Shown: positions 35,367 to 45,916, numbered from the stretch's first letter. The stretch is 64,000 nt of DNA from Rhodospirillaceae bacterium (GCA_947476925.1 CANJSF010000002.1:124001-188000), one strand, 5' to 3'. The notes: a model not told the origin generated them from the sequence alone. Numbers and translations are program-made.

Positions 35367-36128
35367 TTAAGGTGCCGGGCCCATCACCGGTTCGCCGCCC
35401 AGTGTGCGCATGGCCTGGGCGACCTTGGCGATGACCGTACCAATGGCGGCCTTATCGGTGGATCGGGCGACGATGGATGTGCCCAGTTTATCGAGCCGCA
35501 TAAACGGGTAGCTGCCAATGGCGACGTGCGGAAATTCAGCCTGAATCGCGCTTAAGTCTGCGGCAATATCGCCCTCACGCACATGGGCATCGACACTTTG
35601 CGAGTACATGGGCGCGCCGCCAATGAGCGTGGGGGCCGCAGCATCGAACATCGCGCGTGTCACGCTGGGCACGCCGGCCATGACGAACACATTTTCGATA
35701 CGATAGCCCGGTGCCACGCTGATGTGGTTTTCAATCAAACTCACGCCTGGGCCATCGGGCACTTCGGCCATGCGTAAACGCGCATCGTTGGTGCGGTCAC
35801 CATAGTAGGCGCGCAAATTGCGCTCGGCGTCGGGATGACGAATCACTTTGCGCCCAAAGGCCTTGGCCACACATGGCGTGGTGATGTCGTCATGCGTTGG
35901 GCCAATACCGCCCGTCGTAAACACATATGTATAGATTGCGCGCAGCGTATTCAGTGCCTCAATGATGCGTCCTCCAACATCGGGCAGCACGCGCACTTCG
36001 CTTAAGTTAATGCCCATGGCGGCCAGGCGCTCACCAAAAAATTTCAAGTGCGCGTCCTGGGTGCGGCCCGAGAGAATCTCATCGCCGATAATCAGCAAAC
36101 AAGCAGTGGGATTGGGTGTGTTGGTCAT
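35367..36128 (-). CDS. CinA-like competence/damage-inducible protein A (MoCF-biosynthesis domain)
   Basis: 253 aa, the single-domain form containing only the molybdopterin-binding-like fold, without the C-terminal deamidase half of full CinA. Blocks: LLIIGDEILSGRTQDAHLKF, VFTTGGIGPTHDDITTPCVAKAFG, and VFVMAGVPSVTRAMF. Family members act on ADP-ribose or FAD-type pyrophosphates. The cellular role here is uncertain. It lies 53 bp downstream of mutT and in the same direction, so probably the same transcript. Confidence 0.9.
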   Translation of the reverse strand: MTNTPNPTACLLIIGDEILSGRTQDAHLKFFGERLAAMGINLSEVRVLPDVGGRIIEALNTLRAIYTYVFTTGGIGPTHDDITTPCVAKAFGRKVIRHPDAERNLRAYYGDRTNDARLRMAEVPDGPGVSLIENHISVAPGYRIENVFVMAGVPSVTRAMFDAAAPTLIGGAPMYSQSVDAHVREGDIAADLSAIQAEFPHVAIGSYPFMRLDKLGTSIVARSTDKAAIGTVIAKVAQAMRTLGGEPVMGPAP

Positions 36129-36181
36129 GGCTTTACAATAAACACATTACAGACCAAGCGCCCGTCAAGGCAATCGTCCGG

Positions 36182-36595
36182 CTACTTTAAAGCGCGCCGC
36201 AGCGGCTCAATCAGCGGCAGGTCAGCCGGCGGCATGGCGTAGCTGGAAAGTGCATCGGCATTGACCCAGGCCAGGGTTTGGCCTTCTTTGGCCTGGGGCG
36301 TGCCGCGCCACGTGGGGCAGTCAAACAGCGGCATCAGCAAATGAAAGTCATCGTACGTGTGTGACGCAAAGGCTAAGGGCTCAAGGTCCGCCGCATCCAC
36401 ATCAATGCCCAACTCCTCGTGTAACTCGCGCACCAAAGCTTCCTCGGGCGTTTCATGGTCTTCCACTTTGCCGCCTGGAAATTCCCAGAGGCCGGCCATC
36501 TTTTTCCCGGCGGGGCGCTGAGCCAGCAGCACGCGGCGCTGATCGTCGATCAACGCCACCGCGACCACCAAAACAACCGGTTTTTGTTGGGTCAT
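36182..36595 (-). CDS. mutT: 8-oxo-dGTP diphosphatase, Nudix family
   Basis: 137 aa. Removes oxidised dGTP from the nucleotide pool. A full Nudix box spans residues 42-64: Gly42, Glu48, then REL-EELGI (Arg56, Glu57, Glu60, Glu61), preceded by GLWEFPGGK typical of MutT. Begins 2 bp after argJ, a pairing common in alphaproteobacteria. Confidence 0.93.
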   Translation of the reverse strand: MTQQKPVVLVVAVALIDDQRRVLLAQRPAGKKMAGLWEFPGGKVEDHETPEEALVRELHEELGIDVDAADLEPLAFASHTYDDFHLLMPLFDCPTWRGTPQAKEGQTLAWVNADALSSYAMPPADLPLIEPLRRALK

Positions 36596-36597
36596 GG

Positions 36598-37830
36598 TTA
36601 GGTGCGATACGAACCGTTGATGTCAATGTAGCCGTGCGTCAGGTCACAACTCCACACGGTCGCAGTTCCTGGCCCCAAGCCAATGTCGGCCTCAAAGACA
36701 ATCTCTTGGCCCTTCATGTGCGCCACCACGGGCGTTTCGTCATAGCCGGGCACGGCTTCGCCGTCGCGTGCCACCGCCACACCACCAATGCGAATGGCCA
36801 GTTTATCGCGGTCGACTTTTTCGCCCGATTTTCCCACGGCCATGACAATGCGGCCCCAGTTGGCATCTTCGCCGGCAACCGCCGTTTTCACCAATGGTGA
36901 ATTGGCAATCGTCATGGCAATGCGATGGGCGGCTTTGTCATGTTCGGCGCCGCTCACACGCACTTCTAAAAATTTGGTGGCGCCTTCGCCATCTTTGGCA
37001 ATCAGTTTGGCTAGCTCGGTCATCAAATCCAGGAGCTCGGCCTTGAAGCCCGCCAGGCGTGGATCGTGCGGATGGCCCACCGGCGCGTGGCCTGCCTGGC
37101 CAGTGGCAAACATCAACAACGTATCTGAGGTCGAGGTATCACCGTCTACGGTCACGCAATTGAATGTTTTATCCGCGCCGCCCGCCACCAAATATTGCAC
37201 CGTCGCTGCATCAAGCACCGCATCGGTAAAAATGTAGGCCAGCATTGTGGCCATGTCGGGCTGAATCATGCCCGAGCCTTTGCAGAAGCCGACGATGGTC
37301 ACGGCCTTGCCATCAATCATCGCCGTTCGCGTCGCCACTTTGGGAAACGTATCAGTGGTCATAATGGCTTTGGCGGCGTCAAACGCGCCCGCGGCATTCA
37401 GTTTTGTTTTCATCAGCGGCAAGGACGCCACAATTTTATCGTAGGGCAATGGCACGCCGATGGTTCCCGTGGAGGACACGAACACCTCATCGGCCGAACA
37501 ACCGAATGTTGCTACGGCAGCCGCGACGGTTTTCTCAACCGCTTCAACACCCTTCTTGCCGGTGAAGGCATTGGAGTTGCCGGCATTGACCACCAACACC
37601 CGCGCCTGGCCATGCTTGCGGTTGGCGCGACATTGTTCGACCGGGGCCGAGGCCGTCAACGACCGCGTAAAGACGCCGCCGACGGTCGTTCCCGCAGCCA
37701 GTTCAGCCACCATAACGTCAGTCCGACCCTGGTAGCGGATCCCCGAGGCATGGCTGGCAAAGCGCACGCCTGGTACCACCGGCAGCGTCGGGACGGTTTT
37801 AGGGGCCAATGGCGAGATCGCGAGGCTCAT
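36598..37830 (-). CDS. argJ: Bifunctional ornithine acetyltransferase / N-acetylglutamate synthase
   Basis: 410 aa, the usual length. Recycles acetyl groups in arginine synthesis. The self-cleavage site that frees the nucleophile Thr is in IQPDMATMLAYI, cut between Ala and Thr to give alpha and beta chains. GKTVFVFxS/TGTIGVPLP-type and GDTSTSDTLLMFATG blocks are present. Ribosome site AGGAAG precedes the start. First gene of argJ-mutT-cinA-like, divergent from secA. Confidence 0.96.
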   Translation of the reverse strand: MSLAISPLAPKTVPTLPVVPGVRFASHASGIRYQGRTDVMVAELAAGTTVGGVFTRSLTASAPVEQCRANRKHGQARVLVVNAGNSNAFTGKKGVEAVEKTVAAAVATFGCSADEVFVSSTGTIGVPLPYDKIVASLPLMKTKLNAAGAFDAAKAIMTTDTFPKVATRTAMIDGKAVTIVGFCKGSGMIQPDMATMLAYIFTDAVLDAATVQYLVAGGADKTFNCVTVDGDTSTSDTLLMFATGQAGHAPVGHPHDPRLAGFKAELLDLMTELAKLIAKDGEGATKFLEVRVSGAEHDKAAHRIAMTIANSPLVKTAVAGEDANWGRIVMAVGKSGEKVDRDKLAIRIGGVAVARDGEAVPGYDETPVVAHMKGQEIVFEADIGLGPGTATVWSCDLTHGYIDINGSYRT

Positions 37831-37940
37831 ATCTAGCTTCCTATCAGGCTTCTTCGTTATGCGGGGCGCCCTTTAACCTTGCCTAAATCACGCCAGGCCA
37901 TCGGTTAAAACCAGCGCGCGCTTCAATGGCACAGCTCAAA

Positions 37941-37957
37941 CCTGGCGACAAGCCAGG
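37941..37957. repeat. Short palindromic intergenic repeat
   Basis: CCTGGC-GACAA-GCCAGG followed by ATGACCC, the kind of intergenic palindrome dispersed in alphaproteobacterial genomes. It lies in the 347-bp argJ/secA divergent gap. Apart from the candidate secA promoter nothing else was recognised there. Confidence 0.45.
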
Positions 37958-38061
37958 ATGACCCAGTGGGCGGAACCCCCCATTCACGTCAAGCCATTCT
38001 AAAATAATGATAATTTGCCTCCAAAAAGCGCATGTCGGGGGCCAAATTTGAGCCGTGCGCG

Positions 38062-38090
38062 TTGACTTATGGGCTTGGCACTTCTATCTG
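38062..38090 (+). promoter_or_regulatory. Candidate secA promoter
   Basis: TTGACT (38062-38067), 17-nt spacer, TATCTG (38085-38090), 87 bp before secA. The -35 is good and the -10 is weak (three of six), so this is only a candidate. Confidence 0.4.
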
Positions 38091-38177
38091 TCTTGCGACA
38101 CACCCATATCCTATGGCTGTCCCCAGGTAGCTTGAGGGCTGTCCAGCCGCCCCCATCACAGTTTTATTGAGGTTTCG

Positions 38178-40904
38178 ATGCTCGGCGCACTTAAACGCCT
38201 GTTTCCCTCGCGCAATGAAAAGCTGATTAAATCATTGCGCCCGATTGTCGAGGCCATCAACGCCAAAGAAGCTGAGGTCGCAGCGCTGGATGATGCCGGC
38301 GTGCGCGCCCGCACCGATTGGATGAAAGAGCGCCTCGCCAAAGGCGAAACGCTCGATGAAATTTTGCCCGACGCCTTTGCGACGGTACGTGAGGCCGCCA
38401 AACGAACTCTTAAGCAGCGCCATTTTGACGTCCAGTTGATGGGGGGCATGGTGCTGAACTTAGGAAAGATTTCCGAAATGGGTACCGGCGAAGGCAAAAC
38501 CCTCGTCGCCACATTGGCCGTCTACCTGAATGCGCTCACAGGTAAGGGCGTGCACGTTGTCACCGTCAACGACTACCTGGCAAAACGCGACTCACAATGG
38601 ATGGGTCAGATTTATGAATTCCTAGGGCTCAAGGTTGGTTGCATTCAGCACGACCTCAGCGACCAAGATCGCCGCGATGCCTATGCGGCCGACGTTACCT
38701 ACGGCACCAACAGCGAATTCGGCTTTGACTATCTGCGCGACAACATGAAGTACGCCATCGAAGAGATGGTGCAGCGGCCTTTCAATTTCGCCATCGTCGA
38801 CGAAGTGGACTCCATCCTCATTGACGAAGCGCGCACGCCATTGATTATTTCTGGTCCGTCGCAAGATCGCAGCGAGCTGTACGTCAGCGTCAATAAAATT
38901 GTGCCGCTGTTCAAGCCCGAGCATTACGAAAAAGACGAGAAGGCTAAATCCATCGCGTTCACCGATGCGGGCACTGAATATGGCGAGCAATTGCTGCGCG
39001 ACCATGGCTTATTGAAAGAAGGTGGGCTGTACGACATTCAAAACGTCGAATTGGTGCATCACCTCAATCAGGCGCTCAAAGCACACCATATGTTCAAGCC
39101 CGACGTCGATTACATCGTGCGTGAAGGCCGCGTCCATTTGATCGACGAATTTACCGGCCGCATTATGGAAGGGCGTCGCCTGTCCGAAGGCTTGCATCAG
39201 GCCATTGAAGCGCGCGAAGGCGTGTCTGTTCAAAACGAAAACCAAACGCTGGCGACCATCACCTACCAAAACTACTTCCGTATGTATCCCAAGCTTGCGG
39301 GCATGACCGGCACAGCGATGACGGAAGAAGAAGAATTCACGACCATCTATGGCCTCGAAGTCATTGATGTGCCGCCCAATATGCCGCGCATTCGTAAAGA
39401 CGAGCACGACGAAGTTTATCGCAGTGCCGAAGAAAAATACGATGCCATCGTGAAATTGATCGAAGAATGCCACGCGCGCAAACAGCCCGTGCTGGTGGGC
39501 ACGGTCTCGATTGAAAAGTCAGAAATTTTGGCCGAGCGCTTGCGCAAGAAAGCTAAAATAAATCCGCAAGTTCTGAACGCGAAATATCACGAGCAAGAAG
39601 CCTACATCATCGCCCAGGCGGGAATGCCCAGTGGCGTCACTATTGCCACCAACATGGCGGGTCGCGGCACCGACATTCAATTGGGCGGTAATTCCGAATA
39701 CCGCATACAGGAAGAAGAAAAGCGCCTGGAGCGCGCGCTGACCGACGCCGAACGCCAAGCCATTCGTGACGATGTTGCTAAAAATAAGCAGCTCGCCCTT
39801 GAATCGGGTGGGTTATACGTCATCGGTACCGAGCGCCACGAATCGCGCCGCATCGACAACCAGTTGCGTGGCCGATCAGGCCGTCAAGGCGATCCCGGTG
39901 GGTCCAAATTCTTCTTGTCGTTGCAAGACGACTTGATGCGCATCTTTGGGTCTGAACGTATGGACGGCATGCTCGTCAAGCTTGGCCTCGAGCAAGGCGA
40001 AGCGATCATCCACCCCTGGATCAATAAGGCGATCGAGAAAGCACAGCAAAAGGTCGAAGCGCGTAACTTTGATATGCGCAAAAACTTGTTGCAGTTCGAC
40101 GACGTCATGAACGTCCAACGCCGCGAGATTTTTGATCAACGCCGCGAAATTATGACCACCGAAGATGTCTCCCAACTCATCGGGCACATGCGTCACGAAG
40201 TGATTGGAGACTTGGTCGGCAAATTTATCCCAGCACGCGCCATGCCCGAAGAATGGGACATGCATGCGTTGCACGAAGAAGCCTTGCGAATTCTTGGGCT
40301 TAATTTTCCGCTCAAAGAATGGGCCGCTGAAGAAGGTATCGCGGATGAAGAGATCCGCGACCGCATGACGGCAGCCATTGACGCCAAGATGGACGAGAAG
40401 TCGACGCGCTTTGGCGCTGACCTTATGCGTCGTGTGGAAAAAAGCCTGCTGTTGCAAACGATCGATCATGGTTGGCGCGACCACTTGGCAAGGCTGGATT
40501 ATTTACGCCACGGTGTGAACTTGCGCGCTTATGGGCAAAAGCAACCGCTGTTGGAATATCAGCGCGAAGCCTATGTAATGTTCGAAGAGATGTTAGAATC
40601 GTTGCGTGAACGCGTGACATCGATCCTCTCTCGCGTCGAAATCAATGTTGAGCCCAAACCGGAAGACCTGGCACCCAAGCCGCGGGTTAAGTTGGATCAG
40701 GCTCGTGCGCTCAACCCGCCACCGCAGACACAAAGCTTTATCTCCTCGCGCGCCGTGGGTCGGCAAAACTTAGAAGATCGCAAACCCAACGACCCAACGA
40801 CCTGGGGCAAGGTGTCGCGAAATGAATCATGTCCTTGCGGTTCGGGCAAAAAGTACAAACATTGTCATGGTGTGATTGCGGGCAACGAGGCGATGTCGGC
40901 TTAA
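38178..40904 (+). CDS. secA: Preprotein translocase ATPase SecA
   Basis: 908 aa, the full family length. Peripheral motor that drives unfolded preproteins through SecYEG. Walker A is in [16 protein letters not shown] and Walker B in [16 protein letters not shown]. Nucleotide-binding domain 2 has [14 protein letters not shown] and [18 protein letters not shown]. The C-terminal zinc-binding SecB/ribosome motif [14 protein letters not shown] is intact. GAGG lies before ATG 38178. Confidence 0.98.
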   Translation: MLGALKRLFPSRNEKLIKSLRPIVEAINAKEAEVAALDDAGVRARTDWMKERLAKGETLDEILPDAFATVREAAKRTLKQRHFDVQLMGGMVLNLGKISEMGTGEGKTLVATLAVYLNALTGKGVHVVTVNDYLAKRDSQWMGQIYEFLGLKVGCIQHDLSDQDRRDAYAADVTYGTNSEFGFDYLRDNMKYAIEEMVQRPFNFAIVDEVDSILIDEARTPLIISGPSQDRSELYVSVNKIVPLFKPEHYEKDEKAKSIAFTDAGTEYGEQLLRDHGLLKEGGLYDIQNVELVHHLNQALKAHHMFKPDVDYIVREGRVHLIDEFTGRIMEGRRLSEGLHQAIEAREGVSVQNENQTLATITYQNYFRMYPKLAGMTGTAMTEEEEFTTIYGLEVIDVPPNMPRIRKDEHDEVYRSAEEKYDAIVKLIEECHARKQPVLVGTVSIEKSEILAERLRKKAKINPQVLNAKYHEQEAYIIAQAGMPSGVTIATNMAGRGTDIQLGGNSEYRIQEEEKRLERALTDAERQAIRDDVAKNKQLALESGGLYVIGTERHESRRIDNQLRGRSGRQGDPGGSKFFLSLQDDLMRIFGSERMDGMLVKLGLEQGEAIIHPWINKAIEKAQQKVEARNFDMRKNLLQFDDVMNVQRREIFDQRREIMTTEDVSQLIGHMRHEVIGDLVGKFIPARAMPEEWDMHALHEEALRILGLNFPLKEWAAEEGIADEEIRDRMTAAIDAKMDEKSTRFGADLMRRVEKSLLLQTIDHGWRDHLARLDYLRHGVNLRAYGQKQPLLEYQREAYVMFEEMLESLRERVTSILSRVEINVEPKPEDLAPKPRVKLDQARALNPPPQTQSFISSRAVGRQNLEDRKPNDPTTWGKVSRNESCPCGSGKKYKHCHGVIAGNEAMSA

Positions 40905-40936
40905 TGTTGCGTTTTGCTGATCAAGGATAATGAGCT

Positions 40937-41158
40937 ATGGCCATTGACCCTACAGTCGAATCCGCGCTTTCCGCGCAACGTTCAAGTTTGCTGAACAAGT
41001 TGGGCAATTCGGCGCAGGCCGCTGCCCAACAACAAACGCGCAAGGCCACGAATCACATGAACGAGCAGGCCCAATACACCCGCCCGACTGAAGCAGAAAA
41101 AGAAGATAAAAAGCCCGTTGATCCTCGGCGCGGGCGTCGGCTGAACATTTCCATTTAG
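40937..41158 (+). CDS. Small hydrophilic protein of unknown function
   Basis: 73 aa, no signal peptide or membrane helix. Gln/Ala-rich middle, and a strongly basic C-terminus (DPRRGRRLNISI). AAGGA lies 10 nt before ATG, and it starts 32 bp after secA in the same direction, so it is probably translated from the secA transcript. Not recognised as a known family. A role with secretion is suggested only by position. Confidence 0.6.
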   Translation: MAIDPTVESALSAQRSSLLNKLGNSAQAAAQQQTRKATNHMNEQAQYTRPTEAEKEDKKPVDPRRGRRLNISI

Positions 41159-41228
41159 TTCGACTCAGGCCCCATCCTATCAATCAATTTTGCGAAGGCG
41201 GCTAAGTGCTGCCTGATGAAGGACCGCA

Positions 41229-41939
41229 TTGCCCAATATTCTCGCCATTCGCCACGTCGCCTTTGAGGATCTGGGAATTCTTGAAGACATTTTTAAAGCG
41301 CGGGGATGGTCGTATCGCTATCACGAGGCAGGAACCGATGCGTGGGATACGCTTGATCCCTTAGCCGATGATTTGGTCGTCGTGCTGGGTGGCCCAATCA
41401 GCGTTTACGACGATGAGCTTTATCCACTCATTGCTCAGGAATTGAAGTTTCTGGAACGTCGCCTGGCCGCCCGCAAGCCCACATTGGGTTTGTGTTTGGG
41501 TGCTCAAATGATCGCTGCGGCGTTGGGTGCCAAGGTCTATCCGGCCCCCGTTAAAGAAATTGGCTGGAGCCCTCTTCAACTGAGCGGCGCGGGACATACA
41601 TCGCCGTGTAAATGGTTCTCAGCCGATCAAGCGTTCATGTTCCATTGGCATGGCGACACGTTCGACTTGCCCGATGATGCAGTGCTTTTGGCATCGACGG
41701 GCAGTTGTTTAAATCAGGCGTTTGTTTGGAACGACGTGGTGCTGGCCTTTCAATGCCATCCTGAAGTCCGCGCCCGCGACCTGGAGAAATGGTTCATCGG
41801 ACATGCTGTCGAGATCGCGGCCACGCCCGGCGTCAATGCACGATTGCTGCGCGACGATACCCGCCGTTATGGCCCAGCGCTCGAAAAACAAGGCCGCCGA
41901 TGCTTCGACGAATGGCTCGACGCAATTAACATCGCCTAA
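41229..41939 (+). CDS. Class I glutamine amidotransferase-like protein
   Basis: 236 aa. The triad type is visible: nucleophile Cys89 in GLCLGAQM, His in QCHPEVRA. HWHGDTFDLP is shared with the YfeJ/GMP-synthase-like standalone amidotransferase group. The start is TTG 41229: AAGGA lies 6 nt upstream and the next in-frame Met is far inside the fold. The partner synthetase, if any, is not in the window. Confidence 0.87.
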   Translation: MPNILAIRHVAFEDLGILEDIFKARGWSYRYHEAGTDAWDTLDPLADDLVVVLGGPISVYDDELYPLIAQELKFLERRLAARKPTLGLCLGAQMIAAALGAKVYPAPVKEIGWSPLQLSGAGHTSPCKWFSADQAFMFHWHGDTFDLPDDAVLLASTGSCLNQAFVWNDVVLAFQCHPEVRARDLEKWFIGHAVEIAATPGVNARLLRDDTRRYGPALEKQGRRCFDEWLDAINIA

Positions 41940-41959
41940 GCGCATCACTGGCCAAGCAT

Positions 41960-42751
41960 ATGCCCGCCTCAGCCCCCATGCCTGTGCTATTTCTTGGTCA
42001 CGGCAGTCCGATGAACGCATTGGCCGACAATGCCTATACTCATCGGCTGAGGGCGCTGGGCCAGCGTCTTCCAAAGCCGCGCGGAATATTATGCATTTCA
42101 GCCCATTGGGTGACCGATGGGACTTTCGTCACTCGCATGGCCAAGCCCAAAACGATCCACGATTTTTCGGGCTTTCCGCCCGAATTGTTTGCTGTTCAAT
42201 ACCCCGCGCCAGGCAGCCCTGAGATCGCCGATCTCATTTGCGCGACCGCTTCTGACGCAGCCATCCAAGCCGACGAAAAAACCTGGGGCCTCGATCACGG
42301 AACCTGGTCTGTCTTGCGCCATATGTATCCCGATGCCGATGTCCCGGTGCTGCAACTCAGCATCGACGGCACGCGGCCCGATCAGGACCACTTTAAGATC
42401 GGGCAAGCCCTCAAGCCTTTGCGTGACCAGGGCATCTTGATCGTCGGCAGCGGCAATATTGTTCACAACTTGCGGCTGATCGATTGGAACGCGGCCGCGC
42501 CTGCGTTTCCGTGGGCCATTGAATTCGATGCCTGGGTTGCGGCGCGATTAGCGAACAAAGACTTCAAACCGCTCTATCATAAAGTTCTGCACAGCGATGC
42601 CGCCCGGCTGAGCATTCCCACACCGGAACACTACCGACCGTTGCTTTATACCCTGGGTGCTGTGGACGCCGAAGATACATTCTCTGTCGAGTATGAGGGC
42701 ATCGAGCATGCGTCCATCTCGATGCGGTGTATTCGCTACGGCCGCGCCTGA
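41960..42751 (+). CDS. ygiD: Extradiol ring-cleavage dioxygenase, 4,5-DOPA dioxygenase-like (LigB class)
   Basis: 263 aa. Resembles E. coli YgiD and plant DODA, metal-dependent dioxygenases that open catechols such as L-DOPA. Metal and active-site His lie in FLGHGSPMNA, CISAHWV, and GSGNIVHNLRL, with TIHDFSGFP between. 20 bp after the amidotransferase, so possibly co-transcribed. Stops 2 bp from convergent ftsY. Confidence 0.9.
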   Translation: MPASAPMPVLFLGHGSPMNALADNAYTHRLRALGQRLPKPRGILCISAHWVTDGTFVTRMAKPKTIHDFSGFPPELFAVQYPAPGSPEIADLICATASDAAIQADEKTWGLDHGTWSVLRHMYPDADVPVLQLSIDGTRPDQDHFKIGQALKPLRDQGILIVGSGNIVHNLRLIDWNAAAPAFPWAIEFDAWVAARLANKDFKPLYHKVLHSDAARLSIPTPEHYRPLLYTLGAVDAEDTFSVEYEGIEHASISMRCIRYGRA

Positions 42752-42753
42752 CC

Positions 42754-43701
42754 CTACTGCGGCTCAAGGCCCATCAGGCTGCGGGCAAAGCTATGCGAGG
42801 TGAAGGGGCGCAGGTCTTGAGCACTTTCGCCCACGCCGATGAAGTGAATCGGCAAACCAAATTTCTCGGCCAACGCTACCACAACGCCACCCTTGGCGGT
42901 GCCGTCAAGCTTGGTGAGGACCAAGCCTGTTACGCCGATCATTTGCTTAAACGTTTCCACTTGAGCGTGAGCATTTTGTCCAATGGTCGAATCCAGCACC
43001 AGCAATGTTGCGTGTGGTGCCGTCTCATCGATTTTCTTGATCACGCGCACAATTTTCTGCAACTCGCTCATGAGGTTGTCTTTGTTGTGTAAGCGTCCTG
43101 CCGTGTCGATCAGCAAGACGTTGTCGCCGCGCTTACGCGATTCCATCAGCGCTTCGAACGCCAAGCTGGCTGCATCCGAACCTGCATCGCGCGAAATAAC
43201 GGGTGAGCCGGTTCGGCTGCCCCAGACCTTGAGTTGCTCAACGGCTGCGGCACGAAACGTGTCACCGGCAGCTAAGGCGCACGTCAAGTTTTGCTCTTTA
43301 TAGAGCTGCGCCAGTTTGCCGATTGTGGTGGTCTTACCTGCGCCATTCACACCCACCATCAAAATCACAAATGGTTTTTTGCCGGGGTCAATGGAAAGGG
43401 GTCGCGCGACCGGCTCCAATACTTTGGCGATTTCGGCGGCAAACGTAGCGCGCACTTCGTCGCCGCTGATGTCTTTGCCAAAGCGCGCTTTGGCTAAATC
43501 TTGCACCAAGCGCGAAGCTGTGGCCGACCCGATGTCGGATGTGATCAGCAACTCTTCAAGTTGCTGAAGCGTTTCCTCATCGAGTTTCTTTTTAGTGAAC
43601 AGGTCGCCGATGCCGCCAACCAGGCGTGCGGACGAGCGCGCAAGTCCGGCCTTCAGTCGGCCAAACCAGCCTGTTTTTGGAGCATCGCTATCGCTCGTCA
43701 T
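42754..43701 (-). CDS. ftsY: Signal recognition particle receptor FtsY
   Basis: 315 aa, the short form: a brief N-terminus then the NG domains, with no long acidic A domain. GTPase motifs: GVNGAGKTTTIGKLA (G1), DTAGRLHNK (G3), TKLDGTAKGG (G4/5). Docks ribosome-bound SRP at the membrane, pairing with Ffh encoded 2.5 kb away. The start overlaps the mtaB stop (ATGA), the usual alphaproteobacterial dapF-mtaB-ftsY order. Confidence 0.97.
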   Translation of the reverse strand: MTSDSDAPKTGWFGRLKAGLARSSARLVGGIGDLFTKKKLDEETLQQLEELLITSDIGSATASRLVQDLAKARFGKDISGDEVRATFAAEIAKVLEPVARPLSIDPGKKPFVILMVGVNGAGKTTTIGKLAQLYKEQNLTCALAAGDTFRAAAVEQLKVWGSRTGSPVISRDAGSDAASLAFEALMESRKRGDNVLLIDTAGRLHNKDNLMSELQKIVRVIKKIDETAPHATLLVLDSTIGQNAHAQVETFKQMIGVTGLVLTKLDGTAKGGVVVALAEKFGLPIHFIGVGESAQDLRPFTSHSFARSLMGLEPQ

Positions 43702-44963
43702 GGGTTGACACGTTCGCCGATTAACGTGGCGTCCTCAACGGCGCTAATGCGGACACGCGCAATCTCGCCCGCCTCCGCGCCGTCAACACGCACGGGCACG
43801 TAGTGCTCGCACTGGCCCGCTCCGTCACGCTCCATCAAAACGTTGGCCTGTGTGCCGACGCGTGAGCGCAAATACGCGGCCATGGCGTCGCGGCCCTTCT
43901 CGCGCAGACGTGCCGCACGCTCTTTAATCGCCGCGCCGTGCACTTGCGGCATTTTGGCGGCGGGCGTGCCAGGGCGAATGGAATAGGGAAACACGTGCAG
44001 GTGTGTGAGCCCACAGTCATCGACAAGCCTCAGCGAGTTGGCGAACATCTCCTCGGTCTCGGTCGGAAAGCCCGCAATAACATCGGCACCAAACACCACA
44101 TCGGGCCGCGCGCGACGTACCTTTGTGCAGAACGTTATGATATCGGCGCGCAAATGACGGCGTTTCATGCGCTTCAAAATCATGTCATCGCCCGCCTGAA
44201 CGGAAATATGAATATGCGGCATCAGGCGCGGGCTATCAGCAATCACAGACAGTAAATCGTCATCTAGCTCGGCTGGGTCGATCGATGACAAACGCAGCCG
44301 GGGCAGTTCCGGCACAGCCACGAGCAAGCGGCGCAGCATCTGGCCCAGTGTTGGTTCGCCCGGCAAATCACCGCCATAGCCGGTAATATCCACGCCGGTG
44401 ATGACAACTTCCTTGAAGCCTTTGGCCACCAGGTTGCGCACTTCCTCGACGATGCGGCCCATGGGCACGCTGCGATTGTTGCCCCGCGCAAACGGAATAA
44501 TACAAAACGTGCAGCGGTGATCGCAGCCTTGCTGCACTTGCACAAACGCCCGCGTGCGTCCGTCGAACCCTTCAATCAAGTGCTCGGCGGTTTCGCGCAC
44601 CCCCATAATGTCACTGGTCAAAATCGGTACGGCGTTTTCAGGCATGAAGCTTTCGCGCTTCATCTTGTGTTCATTGCCGATCACGCGCGCCACTTCAGGC
44701 ATGGCCGCATATGTGTCTGGCGCCAACTGCGCAGCACAGCCGGTGGCGATGATGGTCGCAGTTGGGTTGCCGCGCTTGAGTTTGCGAATGGCTTGCTGGC
44801 TTTGGCGCTCGGCTTCTTTAGTCACCGCGCAGGTATTGACGATGATGGTGTTAGTTAAACCGGCTGCGGTTGCGTGCTCGCGCATCACCTCGGACTCATA
44901 TGCGTTTAAGCGGCAGCCGAAGTTCACGACCTCAATGCTGGAATTTTTGGTCAGCGCGTTCAT
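43698..44963 (-). CDS. mtaB: tRNA t6A37 methylthiotransferase MtaB
   Basis: 421 aa radical-SAM enzyme making ms2t6A37 in tRNA. The N-terminal UPF0004 domain has NFGCRLNAYESE (first cluster Cys), the radical-SAM CxxxCxxC is CDHRCTFC followed by IIPFARG, and a TRAM-like RNA-binding end contains VLMERDGAGQCEHYVPV. ATG 44963 is chosen because it overlaps the dapF stop as ATGA; an upstream in-frame extension lies inside dapF. Confidence 0.95.
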   Translation of the reverse strand: MNALTKNSSIEVVNFGCRLNAYESEVMREHATAAGLTNTIIVNTCAVTKEAERQSQQAIRKLKRGNPTATIIATGCAAQLAPDTYAAMPEVARVIGNEHKMKRESFMPENAVPILTSDIMGVRETAEHLIEGFDGRTRAFVQVQQGCDHRCTFCIIPFARGNNRSVPMGRIVEEVRNLVAKGFKEVVITGVDITGYGGDLPGEPTLGQMLRRLLVAVPELPRLRLSSIDPAELDDDLLSVIADSPRLMPHIHISVQAGDDMILKRMKRRHLRADIITFCTKVRRARPDVVFGADVIAGFPTETEEMFANSLRLVDDCGLTHLHVFPYSIRPGTPAAKMPQVHGAAIKERAARLREKGRDAMAAYLRSRVGTQANVLMERDGAGQCEHYVPVRVDGAEAGEIARVRISAVEDATLIGERVNP

Positions 44964-45808
44964 GCGGGCGGCGTCCAGGTTCCCTCGAACACATAAGCCA
45001 CGGGCCCGGTCATCATGACATGGCCGTCGGCGCGCCACTCGATGTGCAAGTCGCCACCATCCAACGTCAGCGTTGCAACGCGCTCGCTTAAATCACGCCG
45101 TGCTGCAGCCACTAACGCGGCACATGCTCCAGTTCCGCAAGCCTGCGTTATGCCCGAGCCGCGCTCCCACACCCGCATGCGTAAGTGATTGCGCGACAGC
45201 ACTTGAATAACCTCAATATTCGCGCGCTCAGGAAACAGCGCATGGTGCTCGAGGCGCGGCCCTCGCGCATTCAAATCGACAGCATCTGCATTTGGCACAA
45301 AGAACACCGCATGGGGATTGCCCATGCTCACGCCCACGGGGTCGCTGAGTTCGCCGTCAGAAATTCCTAAATGCAGCGTGTCGCGTTGTTCAGAGAGCGG
45401 AATCTCATCCCACTTTAATTTGGCCGGTCCCATGTCGATCGTGATCAGGCCATTGGCGGCGCGCGTGGCCAGCACCGGTCCGCCAAGTGTTTCGATCCGC
45501 AGCGCGGATTTGCCCGTCTCATTCATGACGATATCAGCAACGCAACGCACACCGTTGCCGCATTGCTCGGCAACGGTGCCATCGGCGTTCCGCACGCCCA
45601 TAAAAAAGTCGCCACCATTGCGGGCGCGCTCGATGATTAAAATTTCATCGCAGCCCACGCCCCATCGCCGGTCGGCCAAGGTCTTGGCTGTGGCGGTATC
45701 CAATGTGATGGCGCGCGCGCGCGCATCCAGCACGACGAAGTCGTTGCCGATGCCGTGCATCTTGCGAAAGGCGACGCCTTCGCGACTCGATGATGGGTTA
45801 AGGGCCAT
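44960..45808 (-). CDS. dapF: Diaminopimelate epimerase
   Basis: 282 aa. Converts LL- to meso-diaminopimelate for lysine and peptidoglycan. The two catalytic Cys are in EQCGNGVRC and TQACGTGACAALVAA, with FRKMHGIGNDFVV at the N-terminus. First gene of the dapF-mtaB-ftsY operon. The 369-bp gap upstream is shared with ffh. Confidence 0.97.
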   Translation of the reverse strand: MALNPSSSREGVAFRKMHGIGNDFVVLDARARAITLDTATAKTLADRRWGVGCDEILIIERARNGGDFFMGVRNADGTVAEQCGNGVRCVADIVMNETGKSALRIETLGGPVLATRAANGLITIDMGPAKLKWDEIPLSEQRDTLHLGISDGELSDPVGVSMGNPHAVFFVPNADAVDLNARGPRLEHHALFPERANIEVIQVLSRNHLRMRVWERGSGITQACGTGACAALVAAARRDLSERVATLTLDGGDLHIEWRADGHVMMTGPVAYVFEGTWTPPA

Positions 45809-45916
45809 GGCGCGGGTTTATAGGGCATTTTCAGCAAAAGTGTGCTGCGGTTTTGCACAGCCGGGTCATGGAGCCGAATAGGCGGTTTTTTCAGGGCAAA
45901 AACATGGCATAAGCCG

